From Algorimicrobium sediminis (lineage in GTDB: Bacteria; Bacteroidota; Bacteroidia; Flavobacteriales; Flavobacteriaceae): a stretch of 64,000 nucleotides of DNA. This document shows positions 1 to 8,207 of the stretch, piece by piece; position 1 is the first letter of the stretch, and every line of letters begins with the position of its first letter. The notes under the pieces are model-generated. The model did not search any database. It saw only the letters and a program-made list of their open reading frames with translations, and was not told the DNA's origin. The DNA lies in assembly GCF_042684585.1 (NCBI RefSeq), contig NZ_JBHULS010000004.1:186001-250000 (forward strand). The letters run 5' to 3'. The position numbers and the translations under genes were made by a program.

Positions 1-1084
1 GGTTTGATTAAAGATTAGAAAACACGATATTGAAAATGGCATGTTGCCTATTGTAGTTATTGTTGTGGTTTGATTAAAGATTAGAAAACACGATATTTAA
101 GGATAAGGATAGTTTTTCTGAAAATGGTTGTGGTTTGATTAAAGATTAGAAAACACGATATTCGAGTACCATACAGGTATTGTAGATATGGCGTTGTGGT
201 TTGATTAAAGATTAGAAAACACGATATTATGATTAGATGACTAGAGGCTAACTAATTAGTTGTGGTTTGATTAAAGATTAGAAAACACGATATTAAAATA
301 AACAATTACGCAGTTGATCCTGCAGTTGTGGTTTGATTAAAGATTAGAAAACACGATATTCTGTTTTTGTTAATGTCTAAAAACGTGTATGTTGTGGTTT
401 GATTAAAGATTAGAAAACACGATATTGTTAAATGTATTGAATTAGAATGCAGAATTGTTGTGGTTTGATTAAAGATTAGAAAACACGATATTAGTACGCT
501 TTTAATGAAATAAATAATGTATGTTGTGGTTTGATTAAAGATTAGAAAACACGATATTATGAATATGCTTTAACCAGGTTTCAAATTGTTGTGGTTTGAT
601 TAAAGATTAGAAAACACGATATTTAAAAACGGGATAAAAGCAAAATAATTTTGGTTGTGGTTTGATTAAAGATTAGAAAACACGATATTAAGATTTACGA
701 ACTTTTGCACCACTTACTGGTTGTGGTTTGATTAAAGATTAGAAAACACGATATTAGCGACTACGACCACGATACAGTAAAACCAGTTGTGGTTTGATTA
801 AAGATTAGAAAACACGATATTTATTAAACAACCATATAACAAACGTAGTTGTTGTGGTTTGATTAAAGATTAGAAAACACGATATTAGGTGGTATGTTTA
901 CTATCCTAATTTACAGGTTGTGGTTTGATTAAAGATTAGAAAACACGATATTGGTGGAATGCCGCGTACTATAATAGTCAAGGTTGTGGTTTGATTAAAG
1001 ATTAGAAAACACGATATTCTGGTGGCGGGTTTAAAACGAGAACATTATGTTGTGGTTTGATTAAAGATTAGAAAACACGATATT
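1..1084. CRISPR. CRISPR array, type II-C-like, 36-bp repeats
   Basis: Sixteen complete 36-bp repeats, beginning GTTGTGGTTTG and ending ACACGATATT, start at 62, 127, 193, 259, 325, 391, 457, 523, 588, 654, 720, 786, 851, 917, 983 and 1049. A seventeenth copy (1-31) lacks its first five bases because the window starts inside it, so the array continues to the left. The 16 spacers are 29 or 30 nt and all differ. All repeats appear identical, including the last one next to cas2, so no degenerate trailer end marks the polarity. The 36-bp length, the GTTGT start and ~30-nt spacers fit type II-C arrays of Bacteroidota; the neighbouring cas1 and cas2 agree. Transcription direction cannot be read with certainty; by analogy with other type II-C repeats the plus strand is probably the crRNA sense strand. 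Confidence 0.98.
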
Positions 1085-1135
1085 CTTTCAGCGCTTATCG
1101 CTTGTTAATCAAAGCAGTGTGTTTAAATATCGGTT
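1085..1135 (+). ncRNA. possible anti-repeat / tracrRNA fragment (weak)
   Basis: Directly beside the last repeat, 1106-1114 reads TTAATCAAA, an exact match to the reverse complement of the middle of the CRISPR repeat, with a few further matches on each side (CA at 1116-1117, scattered wobble pairs). It is followed by a hairpin with a T run (1136-1186). An anti-repeat followed by hairpins and a terminator is the layout of a tracrRNA. The pairing is short and imperfect, so this may be chance or a decayed tracrRNA. Confidence 0.25.
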
Positions 1136-1186
1136 AAAAAAATGCTTCTTTTTTGCAGTGATAAGGCATTCTTGAAGCATTTTTTT
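1136..1186. terminator. hairpin terminator between CRISPR array and cas2
   Basis: AAAAAAATGCTTC (1136-1148) pairs with GAAGCATTTTTTT (1174-1186) around a 25-nt loop. The flanking A and T runs make it usable from both strands. On the minus strand it lies just after the cas2 stop and would end the cas1-cas2 transcript; on the plus strand it would end any RNA running out of the array. Confidence 0.6.
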
Positions 1187-1206
1187 GTTTCAATAACAAA
1201 CAGTTT

Positions 1207-1536
1207 TTAAAATAATTCTAATTGCGTAGGCTGGGGCGCTTTGGGTATTTCAGCACGTCCCCAAAAATTTATAATATTTCCAAATTGTTTATCTGTAATA
1301 CGTAAAATACTTACCTTGCCTAAAGGTGGTAACAATCGTTTTATTCTTTTTTCATGTACATCTGCACTTTCGCTGCTGGCACAATGCCGCATATAAACAG
1401 AATATTGCATCATGGTAAAGCCGTCTTTTAGTAAGTTTTTTCTAAAGCCCGCTGCATCTCGCCTGTTTTTGGCTGTTTCTGTTGGTAAATCGAAAAAAAC
1501 AAATAACCACATAATTCTGTACGCATTTAATTCCAT
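1207..1536 (-). CDS. cas2: CRISPR-associated endonuclease Cas2
   Basis: This 109-residue protein matches the Cas2 family: a ferredoxin-like fold subunit that forms the Cas1-Cas2 integrase which inserts new spacers. The N-terminal strand reads WLFVFFDLPTET, with the family's conserved aspartate at residue 16, followed by RKNLLKDGFTMMQYSVYMR. The start at 1536 (MELNAYRIMW) is preferred because it gives the usual Cas2 length and only a 10-bp overlap with the end of cas1; an upstream in-frame start at 1578 would add 14 unconserved residues inside cas1. Translational coupling with cas1 is likely. Subtype II is inferred from the partner Cas1 and the array. Confidence 0.95.
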   Translation of the reverse strand: MELNAYRIMWLFVFFDLPTETAKNRRDAAGFRKNLLKDGFTMMQYSVYMRHCASSESADVHEKRIKRLLPPLGKVSILRITDKQFGNIINFWGRAEIPKAPQPTQLELF

Positions 1537-2411
1537 AATTGTGGATACTTTATTTTTTTTCGTTTGCCAGTATAACACTGTTGCAAAGAACTAGCCGTTT
1601 TTTGTAAGCCAACCATTAAAGGGCTTTTTTCTTCTTTAAAATAAACCGTTCTAGTGAGGGTTTGGAGTAAAACCGATTTAATTTCTGTATTTAGTTCTTG
1701 TTCATCGTAATGTTGCATTATGGTATAAACAGCTTCATCAATTATTGGTCTGAATGGTTCCATAATATCATCAGCTAAAGCAAACGCATTGTATTTGTTT
1801 TTATGATGAATGCCTAATGTATTTAATAAACCACTACCAGATAGTGCTCTGGCTGTGGCAGCTCTTAAAATAGCATAACCGTAATTAAGAAAGTTGTTAG
1901 GATAGGCTCCAAACCGTTCGCGCTTAAAATTGCTTTTAAAAAAGAATTTCCAATAAAAATTAGCAGCTACACCTTCCATATTTGTGGTATCGCCACTAAC
2001 AACCTTGCTCGCTAAAAAATTAAAATTATTTTTAGTTTTCGTGATTTTTTCTAAAAGTAATCCTTGATTTAATATTTTTTCTTTTACTGTTTGTTGCCAT
2101 AATTGTTTTTTTAAAGGCACACTGGCCTCTATTTGCTTTCGAAATAATTCTTGTTGTATATGATGGCTGTTTAAATTTAAAAATAAACCGTTGGGTAAAT
2201 GCGTTTTACCACAAATAATTACCGCACTGTTATTTTCAATCAATAGGTTTAAAGCGGTTATACTTATGTATACCTCTGGATTATCAATAATAAGAAAGCC
2301 AATATCTTCTATTGGTATGCTAGCTTGGCGAAGGTCATTTTTTATCTGTAATTGTAAATGTTTTACCGTAATGCTACTTTTTTTTTCTACAAGTAATGTT
2401 TTTTTTAACAT
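1527..2411 (-). CDS. cas1: CRISPR-associated endonuclease Cas1, type II
   Basis: A 294-residue Cas1, the integrase subunit of the spacer-acquisition complex. The N-terminal beta domain carries the type II signature SIPIEDIGFLIIDN (residues 31-44). The catalytic helical domain shows the expected metal ligands: glutamate 146 in MEGVAANFYW, a histidine in LGIHHKN (202-203) and acidic residues in ALADDIMEPFRP (214-218). Length and motifs are intact, so the protein looks active. It overlaps cas2 by 10 bp. In Flavobacteriaceae type II-C loci cas9 usually lies immediately upstream of cas1; here the upstream gene is an unrelated DUF2237 protein on the other strand, so cas9 is not in this operon. Confidence 0.96.
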   Translation of the reverse strand: MLKKTLLVEKKSSITVKHLQLQIKNDLRQASIPIEDIGFLIIDNPEVYISITALNLLIENNSAVIICGKTHLPNGLFLNLNSHHIQQELFRKQIEASVPLKKQLWQQTVKEKILNQGLLLEKITKTKNNFNFLASKVVSGDTTNMEGVAANFYWKFFFKSNFKRERFGAYPNNFLNYGYAILRAATARALSGSGLLNTLGIHHKNKYNAFALADDIMEPFRPIIDEAVYTIMQHYDEQELNTEIKSVLLQTLTRTVYFKEEKSPLMVGLQKTASSLQQCYTGKRKKIKYPQLWN

Positions 2412-2579
2412 GCGTTTATGGTTAAATTTGGGACAACTTGGCTTTCTAAAATAAGCATTTTAAAACAATTCAGTTATTTTGGCCTTATAATTCAAGAAAA
2501 GTAATTAAAACAAACACAGTTTTTAAGGTAGTAATAAGTATCGCACATCTTAAAAACGTGTAAACTAAATTAATGTGGT

Positions 2580-2942
2580 ATGGAATTAAATGTTTTAGGA
2601 ACCCCTTTAGAACCATGTTGTACCGAGCCTGCAACAGGTTATTTTAGAGATGGTTTATGCCGCACCATTGCAGCAGATACTGGCACACACGTGGTATGTG
2701 CCGTAGTTACAGATGCTTTTTTAAGGTATACAAAAGGGAAAGGAAACGATTTAACAACCCCTATACCACAATGGCAATTTCCGGGTTTGGTAGCCGGATC
2801 CAAATGGTGTTTGTGTATTTCCCGTTGGTTGCAAGCGGAAAAGGACGGCGTTGCACCGCCCATAGTTTTGGAGGCTACACATAAAGAAGCACTAAACTAC
2901 ACCTCATTAGAACTATTAAAACAGTACGCGTTTAAAAAATAA
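2580..2942 (+). CDS. DUF2237 family protein
   Basis: A 120-residue protein matching the DUF2237 family, small soluble proteins of unknown function found across bacteria. Typical features are visible: the N-terminal NVLGTPLEPCCTEPATGYFRDGLC stretch in two parts with paired cysteines at 13 and 14 and a third at 27, the DAFLRYTKGKGNDL segment, and a central FPGLVAGSKWCLC block with further cysteines. No signal peptide or membrane segment is seen. It is divergent from cas1 (168 bp between starts) and convergent with the oxidoreductase that follows (13 bp apart). No functional link to the CRISPR genes is suggested. The function is unknown. Confidence 0.85.
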   Translation: MELNVLGTPLEPCCTEPATGYFRDGLCRTIAADTGTHVVCAVVTDAFLRYTKGKGNDLTTPIPQWQFPGLVAGSKWCLCISRWLQAEKDGVAPPIVLEATHKEALNYTSLELLKQYAFKK

Positions 2943-2955
2943 ATTTGGTAAAAAT

Positions 2956-4212
2956 TTATGAGTGCTCTTGTTTAGATATGGCCTCTATAACGGCTTTTGC
3001 AGCGCTTTCCCCAGATAGCATAGCGGCATTTAACGAACCGTTTAACATGGTGTCACCAGCTAGAAAAATATGCGGTGTTAGTTGGGTTTCGTTGGGCTTG
3101 TTGCTGTATTTTAAGTTATTTAAATCGGGTAATGCTTGTTTTATATGGTAATGTTTCAAAAATTTAAACGGGCGGTTGCCCAAATACTGAACAAGTTCCT
3201 TTTCAACTTGGTTTTGTAATGCCTGTTCTGAAAGTGTGTGTTTTTTAACTACCGTTACCGACAATAATTCACCACTTCCTGCCGAAGCCGTTTTTAAAGC
3301 GGTATGATACACAATATTATTTATGTAGGCTTCCTGATCTGCAATGAGTCCAATAAGTGGTTTTTTAATGGCGCGAGTTTTGGTTTCGTAGTAAAAGGTA
3401 TGACAAGATTTCCAGGGTGTTTCTGGATGCGTGTTGGTTTCAGTTAAGCTATTTGGTTGGGTCGCAATTATGGTAAAATGACTTTCTAAAACGCTTCCGT
3501 TAGCTAAAATTATCTGGGATTCTTCAACCTTTTTAACAGGCGTATTTAAATGTATGGTTGTTTTATTCAGATTTTTTTCCAGTTGCTTTGGAATGGCTGC
3601 AATACCCGCTGTTGGTATAGCTGCGTAACCACTACCAAACATTTTGTACACAAATTCAAACATTCTACTAGAGGTGTTTAATTCTGTTTCTAGAAAAATT
3701 CCAGCAAAGAAAGGTTTAAAAAAGTTGGAAATAATTCCTTCCGAAAATCCAAAATCTACTAAATAGTTTAAGGTTGTTTTTTCAGGTTTGTTAAAAATTG
3801 TCTCAATACGCGTGCTTTTTAATTGTGCATTTAATTTTAAAATTCTTTTCTTATCCGAAAAGTTACCAATGCCCGAAAAAAGTGTTGGTACCAATAAGCT
3901 TAAATTCCTTAATGGATCGCCAATAGTTTTTTGCTGCCCTTTACTAAAAATAGTAGCACCAGGTAAAAAGTGCTGTAAATTTAAAGCGTTATAATCTAAA
4001 TATTTTTGGGCGGCAGGATAGGAGGTAAGTAAAACCTGAAAACCATGGTCTAACTGGTAATTGGAAACAATATCTGTTTTTACACGACCGCCAATAGCGT
4101 TACTAGCTTCTAAAATTACAGGACTGTATCCTTGGTTTTCTAAAACATGTGCTGCTATTAGTCCGCTTATACCTGCACCAATGATATGAATATTATACGC
4201 CTCTTTTTTCAT
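2956..4212 (-). CDS. NAD(P)/FAD-dependent oxidoreductase (amine oxidase/phytoene desaturase-like)
   Basis: A 418-residue flavoprotein of the amine oxidase superfamily. Residues 8-20 form the dinucleotide-binding GAGISG motif, glutamate 35 would bind the FAD ribose, and GGR (41-43) is the motif typical of monoamine oxidase and carotenoid desaturase relatives. Near the C-terminus HIFLAGDTMLNGSLNAAM is the second FAD-binding motif. There is no signal peptide, so it should act in the cytoplasm. The substrate cannot be deduced; no carotenoid genes adjoin it. It is transcribed alone on the minus strand. Confidence 0.85.
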   Translation of the reverse strand: MKKEAYNIHIIGAGISGLIAAHVLENQGYSPVILEASNAIGGRVKTDIVSNYQLDHGFQVLLTSYPAAQKYLDYNALNLQHFLPGATIFSKGQQKTIGDPLRNLSLLVPTLFSGIGNFSDKKRILKLNAQLKSTRIETIFNKPEKTTLNYLVDFGFSEGIISNFFKPFFAGIFLETELNTSSRMFEFVYKMFGSGYAAIPTAGIAAIPKQLEKNLNKTTIHLNTPVKKVEESQIILANGSVLESHFTIIATQPNSLTETNTHPETPWKSCHTFYYETKTRAIKKPLIGLIADQEAYINNIVYHTALKTASAGSGELLSVTVVKKHTLSEQALQNQVEKELVQYLGNRPFKFLKHYHIKQALPDLNNLKYSNKPNETQLTPHIFLAGDTMLNGSLNAAMLSGESAAKAVIEAISKQEHS

Positions 4213-4354
4213 TATAATCGTTGTCGTTAAGTCTAATTATTGGCAGCTGTTTTACAACAGCGCTATTTAAAACAAAATTACTAAAATATGCTCTAAAATA
4301 GTGACAAGATTTCTAAACTTAATGGCATAAAAAACCTTCCGGAAATTTAAAAAC

Positions 4355-4385
4355 AAAAAGGCCGTCCTTACAGACAGCCTTTTTT
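4355..4385 (-). terminator. terminator of the repeat-built T9SS protein gene
   Basis: AAAAAGGC and GCCTTTTT at the ends, with GTC/GAC pairs inside, form a GC-centred hairpin with a T run when read on the minus strand. It lies 25 bp past the stop codon of the gene at 4410-5898. Confidence 0.75.
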
Positions 4386-4409
4386 ATGTTATGCGTAAAA
4401 TAAACTTGG

Positions 4410-5898
4410 TTATTTTTTCAATATCTGTTTTGTTAATTTACCACTATTCGTAGTAATTAGCATAATGTAGGAGCCACTGGATAATTCAGATAAATCAATT
4501 TGGTAATTCTGATTTGTGCCAGCATCTAAAAACGTTTTTATGTCGCGTCCCGATAGGTCATAAACGGTTATACTATTTATTAGAAGTCGTTTTGAGTTAT
4601 TAAGAGTCATAAAATTAGTTACCGGATTTGGGTAAACCGAAATGTCTTGTAAGCTGTTTTCAGGAACACTTAATTCATCTTCCACTACTACAGCCGCACC
4701 CGTTACATCCAGCGCAGCACACAAACCGATACTTGTAACTAAATTCAGCACATCGCCACCGGTAGTGACACCAAAATTAATTACAGAGGTATCCAAATAA
4801 TTCGGATCGTTGGAATCGCTTAACTCTGCAACTAACGTGTGAATGGTATAATTTCCAGCGCTAGTCACGGTAAATTCTGGTGTTGCAGCCAATTGCTCAA
4901 TAATAAGTGTGGTACCAGATGTTAGCACATAAGCNNNNNNNNNNNNNNNNNNNNNNNNNNNNNNNNNNNNNNNNNNNNNNNNNNNNNNNNNNNNNNNNNN
5001 NNNNNNNNNNNNNNNNNNNNNNNNNNNNNNCACAAGTTTCCACTACTACAGCCGCACCCGTTACATCCAGCGCAGCACACAAACCGATACTTGTAACTAA
5101 ATTTAGCACATCGCCACCGGTAGTGACACCAAAATTAATTACAGAGGTATCCAAATAATTTGGGTCGTTGGAATCGCTTAACTCTGCAACTAACGTGTGA
5201 ATGGTATAATTTCCAGCGCTAGTCACGGTAAATTCTGGTGTTGCAGCCAATTGCTCAATAATAAGTGTGGTACCAGATGTTAGCACATAAGCCATTTCAT
5301 AATTGGCAGGAATAACAGGAGCCGCATCTTGGGTAGCACTAATGGCTACGTCGGCACCAGCCAATTGTACTGGCGAGGCATCGGCTGTTAAAGTTCCAGC
5401 GTCAGCAGTACAAGTTTCCACTACTACAGCCGCACCCGTTACATCCAGCGCAGCACACAAACCGTTGCTTGTAACTAAATTCAGCACATCGCCACCAGTG
5501 GTGACACCAAAATTAATTACAGAGGTATCCAAATAATTCGGATCGTTGGAATCGCTTAACTCTGCAACTAACGTGTGAATGGTATAATTTCCAGCGCTAG
5601 TCACGGTAAATTCTGGTGTTGCAGCTAATTGCTCAATAATAAGTGTGGTACCAGATGTTAGCACATAAGTCACTTCATAATTGGCAGGAATAATTGGCGC
5701 CGCGTCTTGCGTGGCACTAATGGCTACGTCGGCGCCAGCCAATTGCACTGGCGAGGCATCGGCTGTTAAGGTTCCAGCCCCTGCGGTGCATTGGGCGTGT
5801 AGGGTGTAGTTAAAGAATAAACTAAATAGAAAGAATGTTCCGAGTAGTTTAATTTTTTTCAAATTTCCGAAAGTTTGGGGATTGTAAAGATGTGTCAT
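4410..5898 (-). CDS. T9SS type A sorting domain protein with 126-residue tandem repeats (broken by assembly gap)
   Basis: A secreted protein read in two frames that are separated only by a run of Ns at 4935-5030. The N-terminus (MTHLYNPQTFGNLKKIKLLG... ending HAQ) is a signal peptide. It is followed by repeats of about 126 residues (TLTADASPVQLAGADVAIS ... ALDVTGAAVVVE), two complete and a third cut by the gap. The C-terminus (ISVYPNPVTNF ... LTKQILKK) is a type A sorting domain that directs export through the type IX system and cell-surface anchoring. The start at 5898 is an ATG with a good signal peptide; an alternative TTG at 5937 is upstream. The repeats are nearly identical in DNA, with a 378-bp period. 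If the gap were 116 bp, as the repeat predicts, the two frames join. The function of the repeat is unknown; an adhesive or surface role is a guess. Confidence 0.85.
4660..5790 (-). repeat. 378-bp tandem repeats inside the T9SS protein gene
   Basis: The segment beginning ACAAGTTTCC at 5032 recurs at 5410, which is 378 bp or 126 codons apart, and the following several hundred bases are almost identical. A third copy spans 4660 to the gap and differs at a handful of sites. The near identity points to recent duplication or gene conversion and explains the assembly gap. Confidence 0.9.
4935..5030. other. assembly gap of 96 Ns
   Basis: The gap lies inside a near-identical tandem repeat. The same part of the neighbouring repeat unit (5293-5408) is 116 bp long, so the 96-N size is probably an estimate that is 20 bp short, or short by 20 plus a multiple of 378 bp. 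Confidence 0.95.
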
Positions 5899-6201
5899 AG
5901 CAATTTTGTTTAATGATTTATTCGTAAAGCTAAACAAAATTACAATATGATGCTTTTTTAACCGTGTTAAAAAAAGTATAAATTCACTTTTAAAATTATT
6001 TTTAGTAATTGGTTTTTAAGTATTTAGGGTTTGAATACGCTGTTTTTACTGACTTCGTTCAGCCAAACAGCGGTTGTTGACTAGAAGTTTTTTTTTATTT
6101 AAGCCTTGCAGTAAAAACTGAAAATATTTTTTGTAACTTGGAGTGTATTAGGATTCCTATACTTTTGTAAGTACACTAATTAAAAAAGCATTTATTACAA
6201 G
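5899..6201. other. 303-bp intergenic region with one promoter
   Basis: No gene is visible between the divergent T9SS protein and the DUF4870 protein. Besides the promoter at 6138-6167 it is AT-rich and shows no clear hairpin or repeat. Confidence 0.5.
6138..6167 (+). promoter_or_regulatory. flavobacterial promoter of the DUF4870 gene
   Basis: TTG at 6138-6140 and TACTTTTG at 6160-6167 are 19 bp apart, matching the Bacteroidota -33/-7 consensus TTG-N19-TAnnTTTG. The gene starts 35 bp downstream. Confidence 0.7.
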
Positions 6202-6543
6202 ATGATGAGAGACGATAAGCAGCTGTTAGTTCTAACCCATTTGAGTCAGTTATTAACCTATGTAACCGGTTTTGGCGGCTTAATTGTGCCACTAATAATT
6301 TGGGCCACCCAAAAAGACAAAGTTCTTAAAATGGATGCTCACGGAAAACAGATTATAAATTTTCAAATTAGCATTTTTATTTATGCCATTTTGTGTATTC
6401 CTGCTGTATTACTGCTAGGTTTGGGTATTATTGCGCTACTTATAATAGGTGTTATTGCTTTAGTTTTTCCTGTGTTAAATGCTATTAAGACGAGCAATGG
6501 CGAACCAATAAACTATCCGCTCACAATAAACTTTATAAAATAA
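6202..6543 (+). CDS. DUF4870 domain-containing membrane protein
   Basis: A 113-residue membrane protein of the DUF4870 family (also called Tic20-like). It begins with LLVLTHLSQLLTYVTGFGGLIVPLIIW, a first membrane segment with the family's typical HLS motif, followed by the loop KMDAHGKQIINFQIS and two closely spaced hydrophobic segments (about residues 53-95). The tail GEPINYPLTINFIK is typical of the family. It sits in the inner membrane; the role is unknown. It is monocistronic, with its own promoter and a bidirectional terminator after it. Confidence 0.85.
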   Translation: MMRDDKQLLVLTHLSQLLTYVTGFGGLIVPLIIWATQKDKVLKMDAHGKQIINFQISIFIYAILCIPAVLLLGLGIIALLIIGVIALVFPVLNAIKTSNGEPINYPLTINFIK

Positions 6544-6662
6544 ACCAGCACCTTACTTTTTTGAGGAAGCATGACAGGCCGTTTCGGAAGTAATTGATAT
6601 TTTTTCGGTTTACATTGTGTTCAGAAAGGCATAGTAACTGAATAAGCTAAAAGCTTTTTAAC

Positions 6663-6698
6663 AAAAAAACCACAACAAATAACGTGTTGTGGTTTTTT
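6663..6698. terminator. bidirectional terminator between DUF4870 gene and dnaN
   Basis: AAAAAAACCACAACA (6663-6677) pairs with TGTTGTGGTTTTTT (6685-6698) around a short loop. A and T runs on both sides let it serve both convergent genes. Confidence 0.85.
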
Positions 6699-6724
6699 AA
6701 TGATTTATATGTCTGTACCAGATT

Positions 6725-7843
6725 TTAACTGTTTAGCATTACCGGCATAACCAACATTGTAACTTGTTCGCCTTCATCCAAGCCATCTACAGGTGTTAAA
6801 ATTCCTGCACGGTTTGGTAAGCTCATTTCTAATTGAACATCATCGCTAGTTAAGTTATTTAGCATTTCAGTTAAGAAACGCGAATTAAACCCAATTTGCA
6901 TGTCGTCGCCTTGGTAGTCGCAGGTTAAACGCTCTTCGGCTTTGTTTGAATAATCGATATCTTCAGCAGAAATATTTAATTCTGCTCCCGCAATTTTTAA
7001 ACGAATTTGATGGGTTGTTTTATTGGAGAATATACTTACACGACGAACCGAGTTTAAAAATTGATTGCGGTTTATAACCAGTTTGTTTGGGTTTTCTTTA
7101 GGAATAACCGCCTCGTAGTTTGGATATTTACCATCAATTAATCGGCAAATTAACTGAACGTTCTCAAACGTAAATTTTGCATTAGAATCGTTGTATTCAA
7201 TGGTAACATCGTCATCGCTAGCAGCTAAAATGCCTTTTAACAAATTGAGCGGTTTTTTAGGCATGATGAATTCTGTAACTTCCGATGCTTGCACATCCGC
7301 GCGTGCATATTTTACTAATTTATGCGCATCGGTGGCAACAAACGTTAAGCCTTCTGTTGAAAACTGAAAAAATACACCACTCATTACTGGGCGTAAATCG
7401 TCGTTACCAGCCGCAAAAATAGTTTTGTTAATAGCGGTTGCCAGGATGTCTCCGTTTAATGTTGTGGACGAGGCATCCTCCAATGTAACGGGTTTTGGAA
7501 ATTCGGCACCATCGGCATAAGCTAAGGCATACTTTCCGTGGTTGGAGCTAATTTCAATGGTATTATTATCGGCAACTGTAAATGTTAAAGGTTGCTCGGG
7601 AAATGTTTTTAAGGTGTCCAATAAAAGTCTAGCAGGAACGGCCACACTACCACTATTATCACTTTCTACAGTAAGTTTAGAAGACATAGTAGTTTCTAAA
7701 TCACTTGCAGAAATAAGAAGTTCAGATTGATTTAAATCGAATAAAAAATTATCTAAAATTGGTAGGGTGTTGGAGTTATTAATAACGCCGCCAAGAACTT
7801 GCAGTTGTTTTAATAAATACGTGCTGGATACTATAAATTTCAT
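6725..7843 (-). CDS. dnaN: DNA polymerase III subunit beta (sliding clamp)
   Basis: A 372-residue beta clamp, the ring that holds DNA polymerase III on DNA. It starts MKFIVSSTYLLKQLQVLGGVI and shows the three-domain layout of the family: domain 1 with NTLPILDNFLFDL and LLDTLKTFP, domain 2 with TRPVMSGVFFQ-like text reading DLRPVMSGVFFQF and FVATDAHKLVKY, and domain 3 with CRLIDGKYPNYEAVIP and VRRVSIFSN. The C-terminus ends VTMLVMPVMLNS, the usual clamp end. The length matches other Bacteroidota DnaN. It is transcribed alone, with no dnaA or recF beside it, as is usual in this group. Confidence 0.97.
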   Translation of the reverse strand: MKFIVSSTYLLKQLQVLGGVINNSNTLPILDNFLFDLNQSELLISASDLETTMSSKLTVESDNSGSVAVPARLLLDTLKTFPEQPLTFTVADNNTIEISSNHGKYALAYADGAEFPKPVTLEDASSTTLNGDILATAINKTIFAAGNDDLRPVMSGVFFQFSTEGLTFVATDAHKLVKYARADVQASEVTEFIMPKKPLNLLKGILAASDDDVTIEYNDSNAKFTFENVQLICRLIDGKYPNYEAVIPKENPNKLVINRNQFLNSVRRVSIFSNKTTHQIRLKIAGAELNISAEDIDYSNKAEERLTCDYQGDDMQIGFNSRFLTEMLNNLTSDDVQLEMSLPNRAGILTPVDGLDEGEQVTMLVMPVMLNS

Positions 7844-8207
7844 CTATGTGTATTACGTTTTAGCTTTCAATAAACTTGTCTTACAAATATATCGTAATCC
7901 GTGTAATATTGGAAACAAACTTATTAACATTAATTTTATCAAATATTGATTTTTGCATGCGGCGTTTTAACGGTTTTGTTTTAAAAAGCCGGATATTTTT
8001 ACAAGCCGTGTAATTGGTTTAAAGGCCTACTAAATAAGGTAGTTAGCAATTTTGTTAATACGTATTTTTGCTTCTTTAATTTTTGTGAAAACTTTAAAAT
8101 TTTTAAATCAAATTTGGTAGTTGGCACTTTTTAATGTTTATAAGTAGCAACTTACAGCTACTTAAATTCGCCAATTTATACCAAATTACGGCCTGTTATG
8201 CGGGTTT
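7844..8207. other. 364-bp intergenic region with a small unexplained hairpin
   Basis: No gene is visible between dnaN and the GldF-GldG gene. The region contains the dnaN -7 element, a plus-strand TATTTTTG at 8063-8070 that precedes no gene, and a perfect 7-bp inverted repeat AAGTAGC/GCTACTT at 8142-8148 and 8157-8163 with no T run. Confidence 0.4.
7884..7891 (-). promoter_or_regulatory. -7 element of the dnaN promoter
   Basis: CAAATATA on the plus strand reads TATATTTG on the minus strand, matching TAnnTTTG, 41 bp upstream of the dnaN start. A TTG (CAA at 7916-7918) lies 24 bp further up, slightly long for a -33 element. Confidence 0.5.

Noticed and set aside
2412..2579. Search for a tracrRNA anti-repeat upstream of cas1
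   Set aside because: No stretch complementary to the repeat of more than a few bases was found.
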